Source: Flavobacteriaceae bacterium UJ101 (lineage in GTDB: Bacteria > Bacteroidota > Bacteroidia > Flavobacteriales > UJ101). From it: a DNA stretch of 64,000 nucleotides. Below are positions 27,884 to 37,127 of the stretch, one piece after another (position 1 is the stretch's first letter; each line of letters opens with the position of its first letter). The stretch is from the NCBI GenBank assembly GCA_001880285.1, contig CP016269.1, forward strand, positions 1,870,501-1,934,500. Reading direction: 5' to 3'. Position numbers and translations under genes: made by a program. The notes beneath the pieces were generated by a model. It was not told where the DNA came from. It ran no database searches and worked only from the letters and a program-made list of their open reading frames with translations.

Positions 27884-30313
27884 TTAGCTTACAGCTCTCA
27901 TTATATCAGCAAATACTCCTGATGCAGTAACATCAGCACCTGCGCCTGCACCTCTTATGATTAGTGGTTGATCAACATAACGGTCTGTGTAGAATAAAAC
28001 AATATTATCACTTCCATCTAATTGATAATAAGGTGCATCGTGTGATGCTTTTTCTAAACCTACAACTGCTTCTCCATCTTGAAATGAAGCTACAATTTTA
28101 AGTTTTTTCCCCTCAGCTTCAGTAGCTTGGCGTAGAGCATCAAATTCATTTCCATTTTTTTCTAATAATTGAATAAATTCTTCAACAGATTGTGTTTCAA
28201 AATATTCCTCACCTAAAAATGAATTACTTTTAATATCTTCTAGTTCATATTTATAACCTGATTCACGTAATAAAATCAATATTTTACGTTTAACGTCTAA
28301 TCCACTTAAATCAATTCTGGGATCAGGTTCTGTAAAACCTAATTCTTGTGCTTGTTTTACAATATCAACAAAACGGGTGCCTTCTTTGAAGTTATTCATA
28401 ATAAAATTTAAGCTTCCAGAAAGAACTGCTTTGATTCCTCGGATTTTATCACCACTTTTAACTAAGTCATTTAAAGTATTGATAATAGGTAATCCAGCTC
28501 CGACATTAGTTTCAAAAAGATATGGAGCTTTATGTTTTTTTGATAAAGCTTTTAAATTACGATAACGTTCATACGATGCTGAAGAAGCAATCTTATTACA
28601 AGTTACAACCCCAATTCCGTTTGAAAGACACTTTTCATAATAATCAGCAACTTCGTAATTGGCAGTATTATCTACGAAAATAGAATTTCCTAAATTGGAA
28701 TCTACAATTTGGTCAACAAATTTTTCTAATTCCATAGTAGCCCCGTTTGGTAGGTCTTCCTGCCAAGTATCCAAATTAATTCCTTCTTGATTAAAAAGCA
28801 TCTTTTTAGAATTGGCGATAGCTATAATATTGATTTTTAATTGATTATTTTCTGCTAAATAATCATATTGTTGTTTAATTTGTTCAATTAATTTACCACC
28901 TACTGTTCCAATTCCAACAATAAAAAGATTTACTTTTTTAATATCTTCTTCAAAAAATTCTTCATGTAAAACATTTAGTGCTTTTTTCAAGTCAGATTTA
29001 GCAATTACAGTTGTAATATTATTTTCTGATGATCCTTGAGCAATAGCACGAATGTTAATGGCATTTTTTCCTAAAACATGAAATGTTTTTCCTGCAATAC
29101 CATGATAGTTCTTCATATTTTGACCTACAATTGCCAAAATACTTAGTTCTGTTTCAAATTTTATTGGATCAATAATTTTTTCTAATAAGTCGTACTTTAA
29201 TTCTTCATTTAAAGATTTTAAAGAAGTATCTAAATCTTCAGGAGAAATAATCATGGTCATTCCGTGTTCTGAAGAAGCTTGCGTAACCATGATGACGTTA
29301 ATGCCCCTGTCAGAAAGGATTCCTAGAAATTTTTTAGTGAAGCCGGGTTTTCCTACCATTCCACTTCCTTCAATAGTAATCGAACAAACATCAGAAATAC
29401 TGGTTAGACCACTGACAGATCTTGTGTTATCAATATTTTTACTAATTAAGGTTCCTGATTTTTCAGGTGAAAAAGTACTTTTTACAAGGATTGGAATTTC
29501 CTTTTTCATCGCTGGAATAATAGTAGGAGGATAGATAACTTTTGCTCCAAAGTGGCAAAGCTCTAAGGCTTCGTTATACGATAATTCAGGTAAAGAGATA
29601 GCATTTTTTACTAATCTTGGGTCTGCGGTCATCATTCCGTTAACATCTGTCCAAATAACTAATTCTTTAACATCTAATGCTGCTGCAATGACAGATGCAG
29701 TATAATCAGAACCTCCTCTGCCTAAAGTAGTTGTAACACCATTATCATTTGAAGCAATAAACCCTCCTAAAACATAATTTTGATTATCTTGAAAAGTTTG
29801 TTGTATATTTTGATCGGTTGTTCCAAAATCAATTTTAGCATTGCTAAATTCGTCATCTGTGTTGATAATGGTACGACTATCAACCCATTGAGAAACAATT
29901 CCGTTTTCGTTTAAATAAGTATTTAAAAGTGTTGAAGAAATGATTTCTCCATAACTTAATAAATTATCATATGTCTTATTAGAAAATTCTTGTAAATTAT
30001 AAATGCTCTCTAGAAGTAATTCAATTTCATTTAATTTTTCTCGTACAAATCCGATACTTGTGGCTGCATTTTGTGGATCTAAATGGGTTCTAATTAAATC
30101 TATATGATAGGTCGATATATCTTCTAAAACAGTTTTGTACATGGTATTTTGCATCTCGGCTAACATAGCAGTCTTAAGTAGGTTGTCTGTGGTTTTTCCA
30201 CAAGCTGAAACTACGATAATACAATTTTCTGACTCTTGTTGTGCGATTTTGAGAATCTGCTCAAAACCATTTTTGTGACCAATTGATGATCCTCCGAATT
30301 TTAAAATTTTCAT
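27884..30313 (-). CDS. thrA: Bifunctional aspartokinase / homoserine dehydrogenase I
   Basis: The 809-aa fusion starts with the aspartokinase signature MKILKFGGSSIG, continues through GRGGSDYTASVIAAAL and two ACT-like regulatory segments around residues 310-460, then a homoserine dehydrogenase with the NAD(P) loop VGIGTVGGKLI and the catalytic region GLDVKRKILILLRESG. It catalyses the first and third steps from aspartate to threonine. The ACT domains imply feedback control, probably by threonine. It is first in the operon and has a good promoter 22-60 nt upstream. Confidence 0.95.
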   Translation of the reverse strand: MKILKFGGSSIGHKNGFEQILKIAQQESENCIIVVSACGKTTDNLLKTAMLAEMQNTMYKTVLEDISTYHIDLIRTHLDPQNAATSIGFVREKLNEIELLLESIYNLQEFSNKTYDNLLSYGEIISSTLLNTYLNENGIVSQWVDSRTIINTDDEFSNAKIDFGTTDQNIQQTFQDNQNYVLGGFIASNDNGVTTTLGRGGSDYTASVIAAALDVKELVIWTDVNGMMTADPRLVKNAISLPELSYNEALELCHFGAKVIYPPTIIPAMKKEIPILVKSTFSPEKSGTLISKNIDNTRSVSGLTSISDVCSITIEGSGMVGKPGFTKKFLGILSDRGINVIMVTQASSEHGMTMIISPEDLDTSLKSLNEELKYDLLEKIIDPIKFETELSILAIVGQNMKNYHGIAGKTFHVLGKNAINIRAIAQGSSENNITTVIAKSDLKKALNVLHEEFFEEDIKKVNLFIVGIGTVGGKLIEQIKQQYDYLAENNQLKINIIAIANSKKMLFNQEGINLDTWQEDLPNGATMELEKFVDQIVDSNLGNSIFVDNTANYEVADYYEKCLSNGIGVVTCNKIASSASYERYRNLKALSKKHKAPYLFETNVGAGLPIINTLNDLVKSGDKIRGIKAVLSGSLNFIMNNFKEGTRFVDIVKQAQELGFTEPDPRIDLSGLDVKRKILILLRESGYKYELEDIKSNSFLGEEYFETQSVEEFIQLLEKNGNEFDALRQATEAEGKKLKIVASFQDGEAVVGLEKASHDAPYYQLDGSDNIVLFYTDRYVDQPLIIRGAGAGADVTASGVFADIMRAVS

Positions 30314-30673
30314 GTTTTGTACTGTTAAATAGATAAGTAAGCAAAAATAGAAGTCTGTTTTTAAGAAACCAATTTTAATAGAATTATTTTTATATTAAAT
30401 ATTGAAAATAATGAATGTAGTAAAGAAAAATAGAACAATGTGTTAATTATACAATGTATAGGATGGTTTTGATTAAAAAATTATATTAGTTTCAACTTTT
30501 TATAGGGATATTAGAAGTAGATTTTTAAACAATCTAAATTATTGGTATAACATAATTTAATTATAAAAAAAGAATCAAACCCAATTAAAAAGCGTATATT
30601 CGCGGCTCGTAAATGCACTGTACTGTTTTTATGGGTAGTGGAAAATGTAGTGTAGTGCTTTAAAAAAAAGAAT
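30314..30673. other. Divergent promoter region thrA / DEAD-box helicase
   Basis: These 360 bases hold no gene. A minus-strand promoter for thrA lies at 30342-30372. On the plus side TATATTCG near 30596 is a one-base variant of the -7 consensus for the helicase. No threonine-rich leader peptide or attenuator was seen before thrA. Confidence 0.5.
30342..30372 (-). promoter_or_regulatory. Promoter for thrABC (TTG-N20-TATTTTTG)
   Basis: On the minus strand TTG (30372-30370) and TATTTTTG (30349-30342) are 20 nt apart. The predicted transcript begins about 25 nt before the thrA ATG, which leaves no room for a leader-peptide attenuator. Confidence 0.6.
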
Positions 30674-32389
30674 ATGAGTTCATTTAAAGATTACGGATTT
30701 AAAAAAGAAATCCTAAAAGCATTAGACGATTTAGGTTTTGAAAAACCATCGCCAATTCAAGAAAAAGCTTTTGATCAATTAGCTTCTTCAGAGCAAGATT
30801 TAATTGCGATGGCACAAACAGGAACAGGAAAAACAGCAGCATTTAGTCTTCCTATATTAAACGAAATTGATGTTGATATTCGAAAACCTCAGGTTATTAT
30901 TTTATCACCAACACGTGAATTAGGTTTGCAAATAGCCAAAAACATAGAAGATTATTCTAAGTATATGGAAGGTATTCGTGTGCAAGCCGTTTATGGAGGA
31001 GCAGATATTGAAAAACAAATTCGAGGAATTAAGAAAGGGGCTCAGATCATTGTGGGAACTCCAGGAAGAACATTAGATTTGTTGAATAGAAGACGTTTGG
31101 ATTTGTCTGAAATCCAATGGTTAGTTTTAGATGAAGCAGATGAAATGCTTTCTATGGGCTTCAAAGATGATTTAGATGCTATTTTAGCAGGAACACCTGA
31201 TTATAAGCAAACTTTATTGTTTTCAGCTACAATGCCAAAAGAAGCACAAAGCTTAGCTTCAAAGTACATGATTAACCCTGCAGAAATAAAAGTTTCTCCA
31301 GCAAAAAATATTGGGAATAAAAATGTTACCCATAATTATTATATCGTAAATGCAAGAGATCGTTATACAGCTTTAAAAAGATTGGTGGATTTTGCTCCTG
31401 AAATTTATGGTATTATTTTTTGTAGAACTAAGAGGGAAACAAAAGATATTGCAGACCAATTGATGCAAGAGGGGTATTTAGCAGATGCGATTCATGGAGA
31501 TTTGTCACAAGCACAGCGTGACTATGTGATGAAACGTTTTAGAAATAAAAACTTGCAAATTTTAGTAGCAACTGATGTTGCAGCTCGAGGAATTGACGTA
31601 AATGAATTAACTCATGTAATCAATTATAATTTACCTGATGAAGATGAAGTTTATGTACACCGAAGTGGGCGTACAGGGCGAGCAGGTAATGAAGGTGTTT
31701 GTGCAAGTATTATTACGAATCGTGAAGTTGGAAAAATCCGCTCTATAGAACGAAAAGTTGGAAAAATGAAAAAAGCCAATGTTCCAACTGGTAAAGAGAT
31801 ATGTGAAAAACAACTGTTTAATACAATTCATAAAATAGGTCAAATAGAAATTAATCATGAAGAGATTGATGAATATTTGCCAGCTATATATGAAGAACTA
31901 AGCGAAATGTCTCGTGAAGAATTATTACAACGTTTAGTTTCATTAGAATTTAATCGATTCTTAGATTTCTATAAGGGCTCACGTGATATCAATGTTGAAG
32001 AGAGAGAAGGAGGAAAGGCTCGGAGTTCAAGAAATGGATTTACTCGCTTTTTTATCAATGTTGGGAAGAAAGATCGTATGAATCCAAAAGAACTTTTAAT
32101 TTTAATTAATGAGAATATTAAAGTTCGTAATATAGAAATAGGAAGTATCGATTTATTAGAAAGCTTTTCGTTTTTTGAAGCAGATTCAGCACATAAAGAT
32201 GAAATTTTAACTTCAATGAACCGAATTCAATACCGTGGAAGTCGTGTGTCAGTAGAAGAAGCTCAACAAAAAAGCCGTGGAGGTGGAAGAAGTAGAGGTC
32301 GTGGAGGAAAACGAGGTGGATTTAAAGGACAAAGAAATGGTTCTGGAAGACGAAATGACGGGCGTTCAAGAGGTAGAGGTAGAAGATAA
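30674..32389 (+). CDS. deaD: DEAD-box RNA helicase with DbpA-type RNA-binding domain
   Basis: The 571-aa protein has the helicase motifs in order: Q motif at the N-terminus, AQTGTGKT, PTRELGLQ, LDEADEM, SAT, ATDVAARGID and HRSGRTGR. A DbpA/CsdA RNA-binding domain follows (about residues 445-540, with FFINVGKKDRMNP), and the protein ends in an Arg/Gly-rich tail from about 545. Such proteins unwind rRNA and mRNA in ribosome assembly and at low temperature. The symbol follows the DeaD/CsdA architecture; the exact orthology is not proven. The 5' leader may be about 70 nt, as in cold-inducible relatives. Confidence 0.92.
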   Translation: MSSFKDYGFKKEILKALDDLGFEKPSPIQEKAFDQLASSEQDLIAMAQTGTGKTAAFSLPILNEIDVDIRKPQVIILSPTRELGLQIAKNIEDYSKYMEGIRVQAVYGGADIEKQIRGIKKGAQIIVGTPGRTLDLLNRRRLDLSEIQWLVLDEADEMLSMGFKDDLDAILAGTPDYKQTLLFSATMPKEAQSLASKYMINPAEIKVSPAKNIGNKNVTHNYYIVNARDRYTALKRLVDFAPEIYGIIFCRTKRETKDIADQLMQEGYLADAIHGDLSQAQRDYVMKRFRNKNLQILVATDVAARGIDVNELTHVINYNLPDEDEVYVHRSGRTGRAGNEGVCASIITNREVGKIRSIERKVGKMKKANVPTGKEICEKQLFNTIHKIGQIEINHEEIDEYLPAIYEELSEMSREELLQRLVSLEFNRFLDFYKGSRDINVEEREGGKARSSRNGFTRFFINVGKKDRMNPKELLILINENIKVRNIEIGSIDLLESFSFFEADSAHKDEILTSMNRIQYRGSRVSVEEAQQKSRGGGRSRGRGGKRGGFKGQRNGSGRRNDGRSRGRGRR

Positions 32390-32434
32390 ATTCAAAAAAA
32401 AATAAATTTTTATTCCTGAGAAGAACAAAATTTG

Positions 32435-32442
32435 TATATTTG
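32435..32442 (+). promoter_or_regulatory. -7 element for rpsU (TATATTTG)
   Basis: An exact TAnnTTTG match 45 nt before the rpsU ATG, giving a leader of about 40 nt. No TTG at the usual -33 spacing. Confidence 0.5.
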
Positions 32443-32486
32443 CATTCCGAAAATAGAGTAAATAAAGAAATAAAAGAATTAATTAT

Positions 32487-32678
32487 ATGTTAATCATTCC
32501 AGTAAAAGAAGGAGAATCTATCGATAGAGCTTTAAAAAAATATAAAAGAAAAATTGATAGTACAAAGGTTTTAAAGCAATTAAGAGGACGTAAACAATTT
32601 ACAAAACCTTCAGTTGAAAAAAGACAAGCTAAGATTAAAGCAATCTATAAGCAAAAATTAGCACAGCAAGAAGATTAA
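32487..32678 (+). CDS. rpsU: 30S ribosomal protein S21
   Basis: The 63-aa protein begins MLIIPVKEGESIDRALKKYKRK, typical of bS21, and is very basic. S21 sits near the mRNA exit channel and the anti-Shine-Dalgarno end of 16S rRNA, and in Bacteroidota it is part of the group of proteins that occlude that end. It has its own promoter and is followed by a terminator. Confidence 0.96.
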   Translation: MLIIPVKEGESIDRALKKYKRKIDSTKVLKQLRGRKQFTKPSVEKRQAKIKAIYKQKLAQQED

Positions 32679-32700
32679 GAAATAGATTCTTATAAAATAT

Positions 32701-32745
32701 AAAAACTGTTATTCAAATTTTTAGTAGATTTGGATAACAGTTTTT
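32701..32745 (+). terminator. Terminator after rpsU
   Basis: An 18-bp stem with a single G-T wobble (AAAAACTGTTATTCAAAT against ATTTGGATAACAGTTTTT) followed by a T-run. Confidence 0.88.
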
Positions 32746-32817
32746 TGTATGATACAATGAAATTGTTTCAAAATTATTAATGAACAGGGTGGTTGGATAG
32801 GGTACGGAATTAATAAT

Positions 32818-33543
32818 ATGGAAAATAAGATGATTCCAACACCACATATAGGTGTTGTAGACAAATCAAAGATTGCAAAAACCGTAATTATGCCTGGGGA
32901 TCCCCTTAGAGCAAAATTTATAGCGGATAATTTCCTTGAGAATGTAGAGCAAATTAACAGTGTTCGAAATATGCTAGGATACACAGGTAATTTTAAGGGG
33001 AAAAAAATTACTGTAATGGGTTCTGGTATGGGAATGCCGAGTATTGGGATTTATTCATACGAGTTGTTTGCTTTTTATGATGTAGAAAATATTATACGTG
33101 TAGGATCAGCAGGAGCTTATACTGCAGATTTAAATTTATATGATGTAATTATTTCAACAGAAGCTTATAGCGAATCAACATTTGCAAAAATCGTTTTAGG
33201 GGAAGAAACGAATATATTAAGTGCTTCTGAAGGAGTTAATAAAAAGCTAATAGAATCAGCTAATCAATTAGGATTTGATTATGTCGAAGGAAAAATTCAT
33301 TCCTCAGATGTCTTTTATCGTAAAAATTTTGAAGATTATAAGGTAATTCATAAGGAACAAGGATGTTTAGCTGTAGAAATGGAATCATTTGCTTTGTTTG
33401 CAAATGCAAAAGCAACTGGAAAAAACGCAGCGTGTGTGTTAACGGTTTCTGATAGCTTGGTTACGCATGAGGCAACCAATGCAGATGAAAGACAAAATGC
33501 TTTTACAAAGATGATGGAAATAGCTTTGAATGCGAATTTGTAA
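32818..33543 (+). CDS. deoD: Purine-nucleoside phosphorylase, DeoD type
   Basis: The 241-aa protein has the trimeric/hexameric nucleoside phosphorylase motifs MPGDPLRAKFIA, GSGMGMPSIGIYSYEL, RVGSAGAY and the AVEMESFALFA substrate loop, with the VSDSLVTHE segment carrying the catalytic Asp. It splits purine (deoxy)nucleosides with phosphate in nucleotide salvage. Single gene with its own terminator, whose T-run touches the next start codon. Confidence 0.94.
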   Translation: MENKMIPTPHIGVVDKSKIAKTVIMPGDPLRAKFIADNFLENVEQINSVRNMLGYTGNFKGKKITVMGSGMGMPSIGIYSYELFAFYDVENIIRVGSAGAYTADLNLYDVIISTEAYSESTFAKIVLGEETNILSASEGVNKKLIESANQLGFDYVEGKIHSSDVFYRKNFEDYKVIHKEQGCLAVEMESFALFANAKATGKNAACVLTVSDSLVTHEATNADERQNAFTKMMEIALNANL

Positions 33544-33578
33544 TCAAAGAAATTATAATTCATAAAAAAATATAAAAT

Positions 33579-33619
33579 GGTTATTTGAATTTATGGTAAA
33601 TTTGAATAACCTTTTTTTT
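33579..33619 (+). terminator. deoD terminator overlapping a putative xerC promoter
   Basis: A 15-bp stem with two G-T wobbles (arms 33579-33593 and 33597-33611) and eight T's ends immediately before the ATG at 33620. The right arm contains TAAATTTG (33597-33604), an exact -7 consensus. Confidence 0.75.
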
Positions 33620-34510
33620 ATGGAATTAATCAATAAGTTTAAAGAATATCTTGAGTTAGAAAAGCGTTATTCTGCTCACACTGTTAAGAATTATGTTGCA
33701 GATGTAAACGAGTGTGCACAGTTTTTTGAGTTAGATAAAACTTTTCCATTAGAAATAACACATCAAGATATTCGAGGATATATTATTTTTTTATCAGAGA
33801 AAGAATATTCTGCACCTAGTATTAATAGAAAATTATGTTCGTTAAGAACGTTCTATAAATATCTGATGAAGATAAATCAAGTTACGAAATCTCCACTTGA
33901 TTTAATCGACCCAATTAAAAGTCAAAAAAAGGTTCAAGTGCCTATATCGAAAAATGAAATGGGTCTTTTGTTGAATTCTGAAGAAATTTTCCGAAATGAT
34001 TTTGAAGGAATACGTGATTTGTTAATTATGGAATTATTGTATCAAACAGGGATAAGAAAGGCTGAACTAATTAATTTAAAATGGTCAGATGTTGATTTTT
34101 CTACAAAGACAATAAAAGTTTTAGGGAAGCGTAATAAAGAGCGTATAATTCCATTAACAGATACTTTAATTAAAATTATGGTAAAATATTTAGAGTATCG
34201 TGAAGAGATTGATGAAAAAAAACAAGAAGCATTAATTCTTACAAAAAAGGGTAAAAGAATTTATCCAAGCCTTGTTTATCAAATTGTAAATTATTATCTT
34301 AGTCTTGTAACAACAAAAGATAAAAAAAGTCCTCATATGCTCAGACATAGTTTTGCATCACACTTATTAGATTCAGGAGCAGACCTTAATGCGATTAAAG
34401 AGCTTATGGGACATTCTAGTTTAGCCTCTACACAAATTTATACCAACAGTAGTCTCAAAGAATTAAAAAAAATGTATAATCATACTCATCCGAGGAGTAT
34501 AAAAAAGTAA
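33620..34510 (+). CDS. xerC: Tyrosine recombinase XerC/XerD family
   Basis: About 296 aa from the ATG at 33620. An earlier in-frame ATG at 33593 lies inside the terminator stem and is unlikely. The N-terminal SAM-like DNA-binding domain (SAHTVKNYVADVNECAQFF) is followed by a catalytic domain with TGIRKAELINLKW (first Arg), SPHMLRHSFASHLLDSG (His, Arg), LMGHSSLASTQIYTN (His, Tyr nucleophile). Length and motifs fit the chromosome-dimer-resolving recombinase rather than an element integrase, and no mobile element surrounds it. Choice between XerC and XerD is not certain. Confidence 0.85.
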   Translation: MELINKFKEYLELEKRYSAHTVKNYVADVNECAQFFELDKTFPLEITHQDIRGYIIFLSEKEYSAPSINRKLCSLRTFYKYLMKINQVTKSPLDLIDPIKSQKKVQVPISKNEMGLLLNSEEIFRNDFEGIRDLLIMELLYQTGIRKAELINLKWSDVDFSTKTIKVLGKRNKERIIPLTDTLIKIMVKYLEYREEIDEKKQEALILTKKGKRIYPSLVYQIVNYYLSLVTTKDKKSPHMLRHSFASHLLDSGADLNAIKELMGHSSLASTQIYTNSSLKELKKMYNHTHPRSIKK

Positions 34511-34516
34511 TTGCTT

Positions 34517-34819
34517 ATGAAATTAATAGTTCATTCAGTAAATGTTGACGCATGGGAAAGTCTAAAAGAATATGCAGAACGTAAATTCGAAAAACTAGGA
34601 CAATATTATGATAAAATAGTTTCAGTTGATGTATATTTTAAATCGGTGAATACTTCTGAAAAAACCTCAAGTAAAATTGTAGAAGTAGAAGTAGCGGTTC
34701 CAGGTGAAAATATCATGGTGAAAAAAACAGGTCAATCATTTGAAGAATGTGTTGATTTATCATTGGATACTTTAAAAAGACAAATTATCAAAAAGAAAGA
34801 AAAAGAGAAAGCATTTTAA
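34517..34819 (+). CDS. hpf: Ribosome hibernation factor, HPF/RaiA short form
   Basis: About 100 aa from the ATG at 34517; an in-frame TTG at 34511 is less likely. The beta-alpha-beta-beta-beta-alpha pattern and motifs YAERKFEKLGQYYDKI and SFEECVDLSLDTLKRQI match sigma-54-modulation/HPF proteins, which bind the 30S subunit decoding site in stationary phase. It lacks the C-terminal dimerisation domain of long HPF. It starts 6 nt after xerC and ends at a terminator. Confidence 0.88.
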   Translation: MKLIVHSVNVDAWESLKEYAERKFEKLGQYYDKIVSVDVYFKSVNTSEKTSSKIVEVEVAVPGENIMVKKTGQSFEECVDLSLDTLKRQIIKKKEKEKAF

Positions 34820-34838
34820 TAAATATTTAAAATAGATT

Positions 34839-34873
34839 AAAAAAAGGATATTCTAAAAAAATATCCTTTTTTT
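34839..34873 (+). terminator. Terminator after hpf
   Basis: A 13-bp stem (AAAAAAAGGATAT and complement), 9-nt loop and a T-run. Confidence 0.85.
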
Positions 34874-34919
34874 AGAATAAAAGTTGTTGTATAGCTGTTT
34901 TTTTTGTGCATTTTAATAT

Positions 34920-35123
34920 TTGACAAAATATAATTTAAATACAATTGGAGAGTTAAAAGCACCAACTAATAAGCGTTTATATGATGGAGCTCCTTATGCT
35001 ATTCTAATAATACGAAGTGAAAATAAGGAAATAAAATCTTGTGGCTTTGATCATGGTGAGCCACCTCAAGAGTTAAAAAAACTAGTTGATGAAATTATAA
35101 GAATAGGGAATAGTAAAAAATAA
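34920..35123 (+). CDS. Small hypothetical protein, uncertain start
   Basis: A 67-aa frame opening only at TTG (34920). It has no internal ATG, but codon use looks genuine and it has a coherent pattern: APYAILIIRSENKEI strands, a CGFDHGEPPQ motif and a C-terminal helix. The TTG overlaps a near-consensus -7 element, so it may be a decayed remnant of a longer gene rather than a complete one. No family is recognised. It lies between a terminator and the tRNA-tuf promoter. Confidence 0.4.
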   Translation: MTKYNLNTIGELKAPTNKRLYDGAPYAILIIRSENKEIKSCGFDHGEPPQELKKLVDEIIRIGNSKK

Positions 35124-35272
35124 AATGCTAAGTCTTATTAAAATAGTTCTAACAGAAGAAGATTTCTTTTTGAAAAAAGATAGAAAATGCCACAGAAAAT
35201 GTAATTAAATATATGTGGTATAATGGATTTTTAGAGCCGAAAAATAAATAGGTAAAAAAAATAAAAAAATGT

Positions 35273-35302
35273 TTGTAAAAATAATAAAAGATATTACCTT
35301 TG
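35273..35302 (+). promoter_or_regulatory. Promoter for the tRNA-tuf operon
   Basis: TTTG/TTG ending at 35275 and TACCTTTG at 35295-35302 are spaced by 19 nt, an ideal Bacteroidota promoter. It is followed by GCAACCGC, a start-site context common before stable RNA genes. The first tRNA begins about 50 nt downstream. Confidence 0.75.
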
Positions 35303-35352
35303 CAACCGCATTAAACGTATAGTGCGATCGTTCTTTAACAAAAAGATAATAA

Positions 35353-35426
35353 GCCGATGTAGCTCAGCTGGCTAGAGCAGCTGATTTGTAATCAGCAGGT
35401 CGTGGGTTCGAGTCCCTCCATCGGCT
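35353..35426 (+). tRNA. tRNA-Thr (anticodon TGT)
   Basis: A 74-nt cloverleaf: acceptor GCCGATG pairs with CATCGGC, the anticodon arm CTGAT-TTGTAATCAG gives TGT, and the T arm has GGGTTCGAGTCCC. CCA is not encoded. Confidence 0.95.
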
Positions 35427-35495
35427 CTTATTTAAAAAGTAAAAAAACTTTTGTGAAGTTGTATTTTTTTTATAATTTCGCAAAGCTTTTTGAAA

Positions 35496-35578
35496 GGGAG
35501 GATACTCAAGCGGCCAACGAGGACAGACTGTAAATCTGTTGGTTTTTACCTTCGCAGGTTCGAATCCTGCTCCTCCCA
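35496..35578 (+). tRNA. tRNA-Tyr (anticodon GTA)
   Basis: An 83-nt tRNA with a long variable arm, as expected for bacterial tRNA-Tyr. Acceptor GGGAGGA pairs with TCCTCCC; the anticodon loop CTGTAAA carries GTA. Confidence 0.94.
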
Positions 35579-35620
35579 CTATTGGAATTTTAGTTTAAAA
35601 CTGAAGTTTTAATTAATTAG

Positions 35621-35693
35621 GCGGGAATAGCTCAATTGGTAGAGCATCAGCCTTCCAAGCTGAATGTTGCGGGTTCGAGTCCCGTTTCCCGCT
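35621..35693 (+). tRNA. tRNA-Gly (anticodon TCC)
   Basis: A 73-nt cloverleaf with acceptor GCGGGAA/TTCCCGC and anticodon loop CTTCCAA giving TCC; T arm CGGGTTCGAGTCCCG. Confidence 0.95.
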
Positions 35694-35733
35694 CAAGTTT
35701 TAACAAAAGGCTAAGCGCATAGGTGTGAAATAA

Positions 35734-35805
35734 GCCGGTGTAGCTCAGTGGTAGAGCGTTTCCTTGGTAAGGAAGAGGTCACGAGTTCAATTCTCGTCAT
35801 TGGCT
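35734..35805 (+). tRNA. tRNA-Thr (anticodon GGT)
   Basis: A 72-nt cloverleaf with acceptor GCCGGTG/CATTGGC (two G-T pairs) and anticodon loop TTGGTAA giving GGT. It complements the UGU tRNA-Thr 300 nt upstream. Confidence 0.94.
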
Positions 35806-35876
35806 CTACATTTTGTTATTATATAAAGTTTAGTTAATAATAGTAAATATAATAATTTTAGAAAATAAGTATAGTC

Positions 35877-37064
35877 ATGGCAAAGGAAACTTTCGATCGT
35901 AGTAAGCCGCACTTAAATATCGGGACTATTGGTCACGTTGATCACGGTAAAACTACATTAACTGCAGCTATTACAAAAGTATTAGCTGACGCTGGATTCT
36001 CAGAAGCAAAAGATTTTGATCAAATTGATAATGCACCTGAAGAAAAAGAAAGAGGTATTACAATTAATACTTCACACGTAGAATATGAAACGTCTAATCG
36101 TCACTATGCACACGTAGATTGTCCAGGTCACGCCGATTATGTTAAGAACATGGTTACGGGAGCTGCTCAAATGGATGGTGCTATTTTAGTAGTTGCTGCT
36201 ACAGACGGACCTATGCCTCAAACACGTGAGCATATCTTATTATGTCGTCAGGTAAATGTACCTCGTATCGTTGTTTTCTTAAACAAAGTAGATATGGTTG
36301 ATGACGAAGAATTATTAGAGTTAGTAGAAATGGAAGTAAGAGATTTATTATCTTCTTACGAGTACGACGGAGATAACTCTCCAGTAGTTGCTGGTTCTGC
36401 TTTAGGAGCTTTAAATGGTGAAGGACAATGGGTTGAAACTGTGTTAAACTTAATGGCTCAAGTTGATGAGTGGATTGAGTTACCTCAGAGAGATCAAGAT
36501 AAGCCATTCTTAATGCCAATCGAAGATGTATTCTCTATTACTGGTCGTGGTACTGTTGCAACAGGACGTATCGAATCAGGAGTTATTAACTCAGGAGATG
36601 CTGTAGATATCATCGGTATGGGAGCTGAAAAATTATCTTCTACTGTAACAGGAGTTGAGATGTTCCGTAAAATCTTAGATAGAGGAGAGGCTGGAGATAA
36701 CGTAGGTATCTTATTAAGAGGTATTGAAAAAACAGATATCAAACGTGGTATGGTTATCGCGATTCCAGGATCTATTACTCCACACGCTAAATTCAAAGCT
36801 GAGGTGTATATCTTGAAAAAAGAAGAAGGTGGACGTCACACTCCATTCCATAATAAATACCGTCCTCAATTCTACGTTCGTACAACGGATGTAACAGGAG
36901 AGATTATCTTACCAGAAGGACGTGAGATGGTATTACCAGGAGATAACTTAACTATCGAAGTTGAGTTAATTCAACCAATTGCATTAAACGTAGGTTTACG
37001 TTTCGCTATCCGTGAAGGAGGTAGAACAGTTGGAGCTGGTCAGGTAACTGAAATTATCGGATAA
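35877..37064 (+). CDS. tuf: Translation elongation factor Tu
   Basis: The 395-aa GTPase has G1 GHVDHGKT, the switch region [10 protein letters not shown]3 DCPGHADY and G4 NKVDM, then domains 2 and 3 with the usual [13 protein letters not shown] and [16 protein letters not shown] (in parts). It delivers aminoacyl-tRNA to the ribosome. Its place after four tRNAs and before tRNA-Trp-secE is the conserved arrangement. Codon use is strongly biased, as expected for a highly expressed gene. Confidence 0.98.
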   Translation: MAKETFDRSKPHLNIGTIGHVDHGKTTLTAAITKVLADAGFSEAKDFDQIDNAPEEKERGITINTSHVEYETSNRHYAHVDCPGHADYVKNMVTGAAQMDGAILVVAATDGPMPQTREHILLCRQVNVPRIVVFLNKVDMVDDEELLELVEMEVRDLLSSYEYDGDNSPVVAGSALGALNGEGQWVETVLNLMAQVDEWIELPQRDQDKPFLMPIEDVFSITGRGTVATGRIESGVINSGDAVDIIGMGAEKLSSTVTGVEMFRKILDRGEAGDNVGILLRGIEKTDIKRGMVIAIPGSITPHAKFKAEVYILKKEEGGRHTPFHNKYRPQFYVRTTDVTGEIILPEGREMVLPGDNLTIEVELIQPIALNVGLRFAIREGGRTVGAGQVTEIIG

Positions 37065-37085
37065 GATAAAATTAGATATTAAGAA

Positions 37086-37113
37086 TAAAGGTGCTCAATT
37101 TAGAGCGCCTTTA
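37086..37113 (+). terminator. Weak terminator or attenuator after tuf
   Basis: An 11-bp stem with one G-T wobble (TAAAGGTGCTC against GAGCGCCTTTA) and 6-nt loop, with only a short T-run. Partial read-through into tRNA-Trp-secE is likely. Confidence 0.6.
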
Positions 37114-37127
37114 TTTAACTAAAAAAT

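Noticed and set aside
33620-34510. XerC-like gene as integrase of a mobile element
   Set aside because: Housekeeping neighbours, normal XerC length and no attachment repeats or element genes nearby.
35364-35579. 71-aa minus-strand frame beginning MGGAGFEPAKV
   Set aside because: It is the antisense translation of tRNA-Thr and tRNA-Tyr, a well-known annotation artefact.
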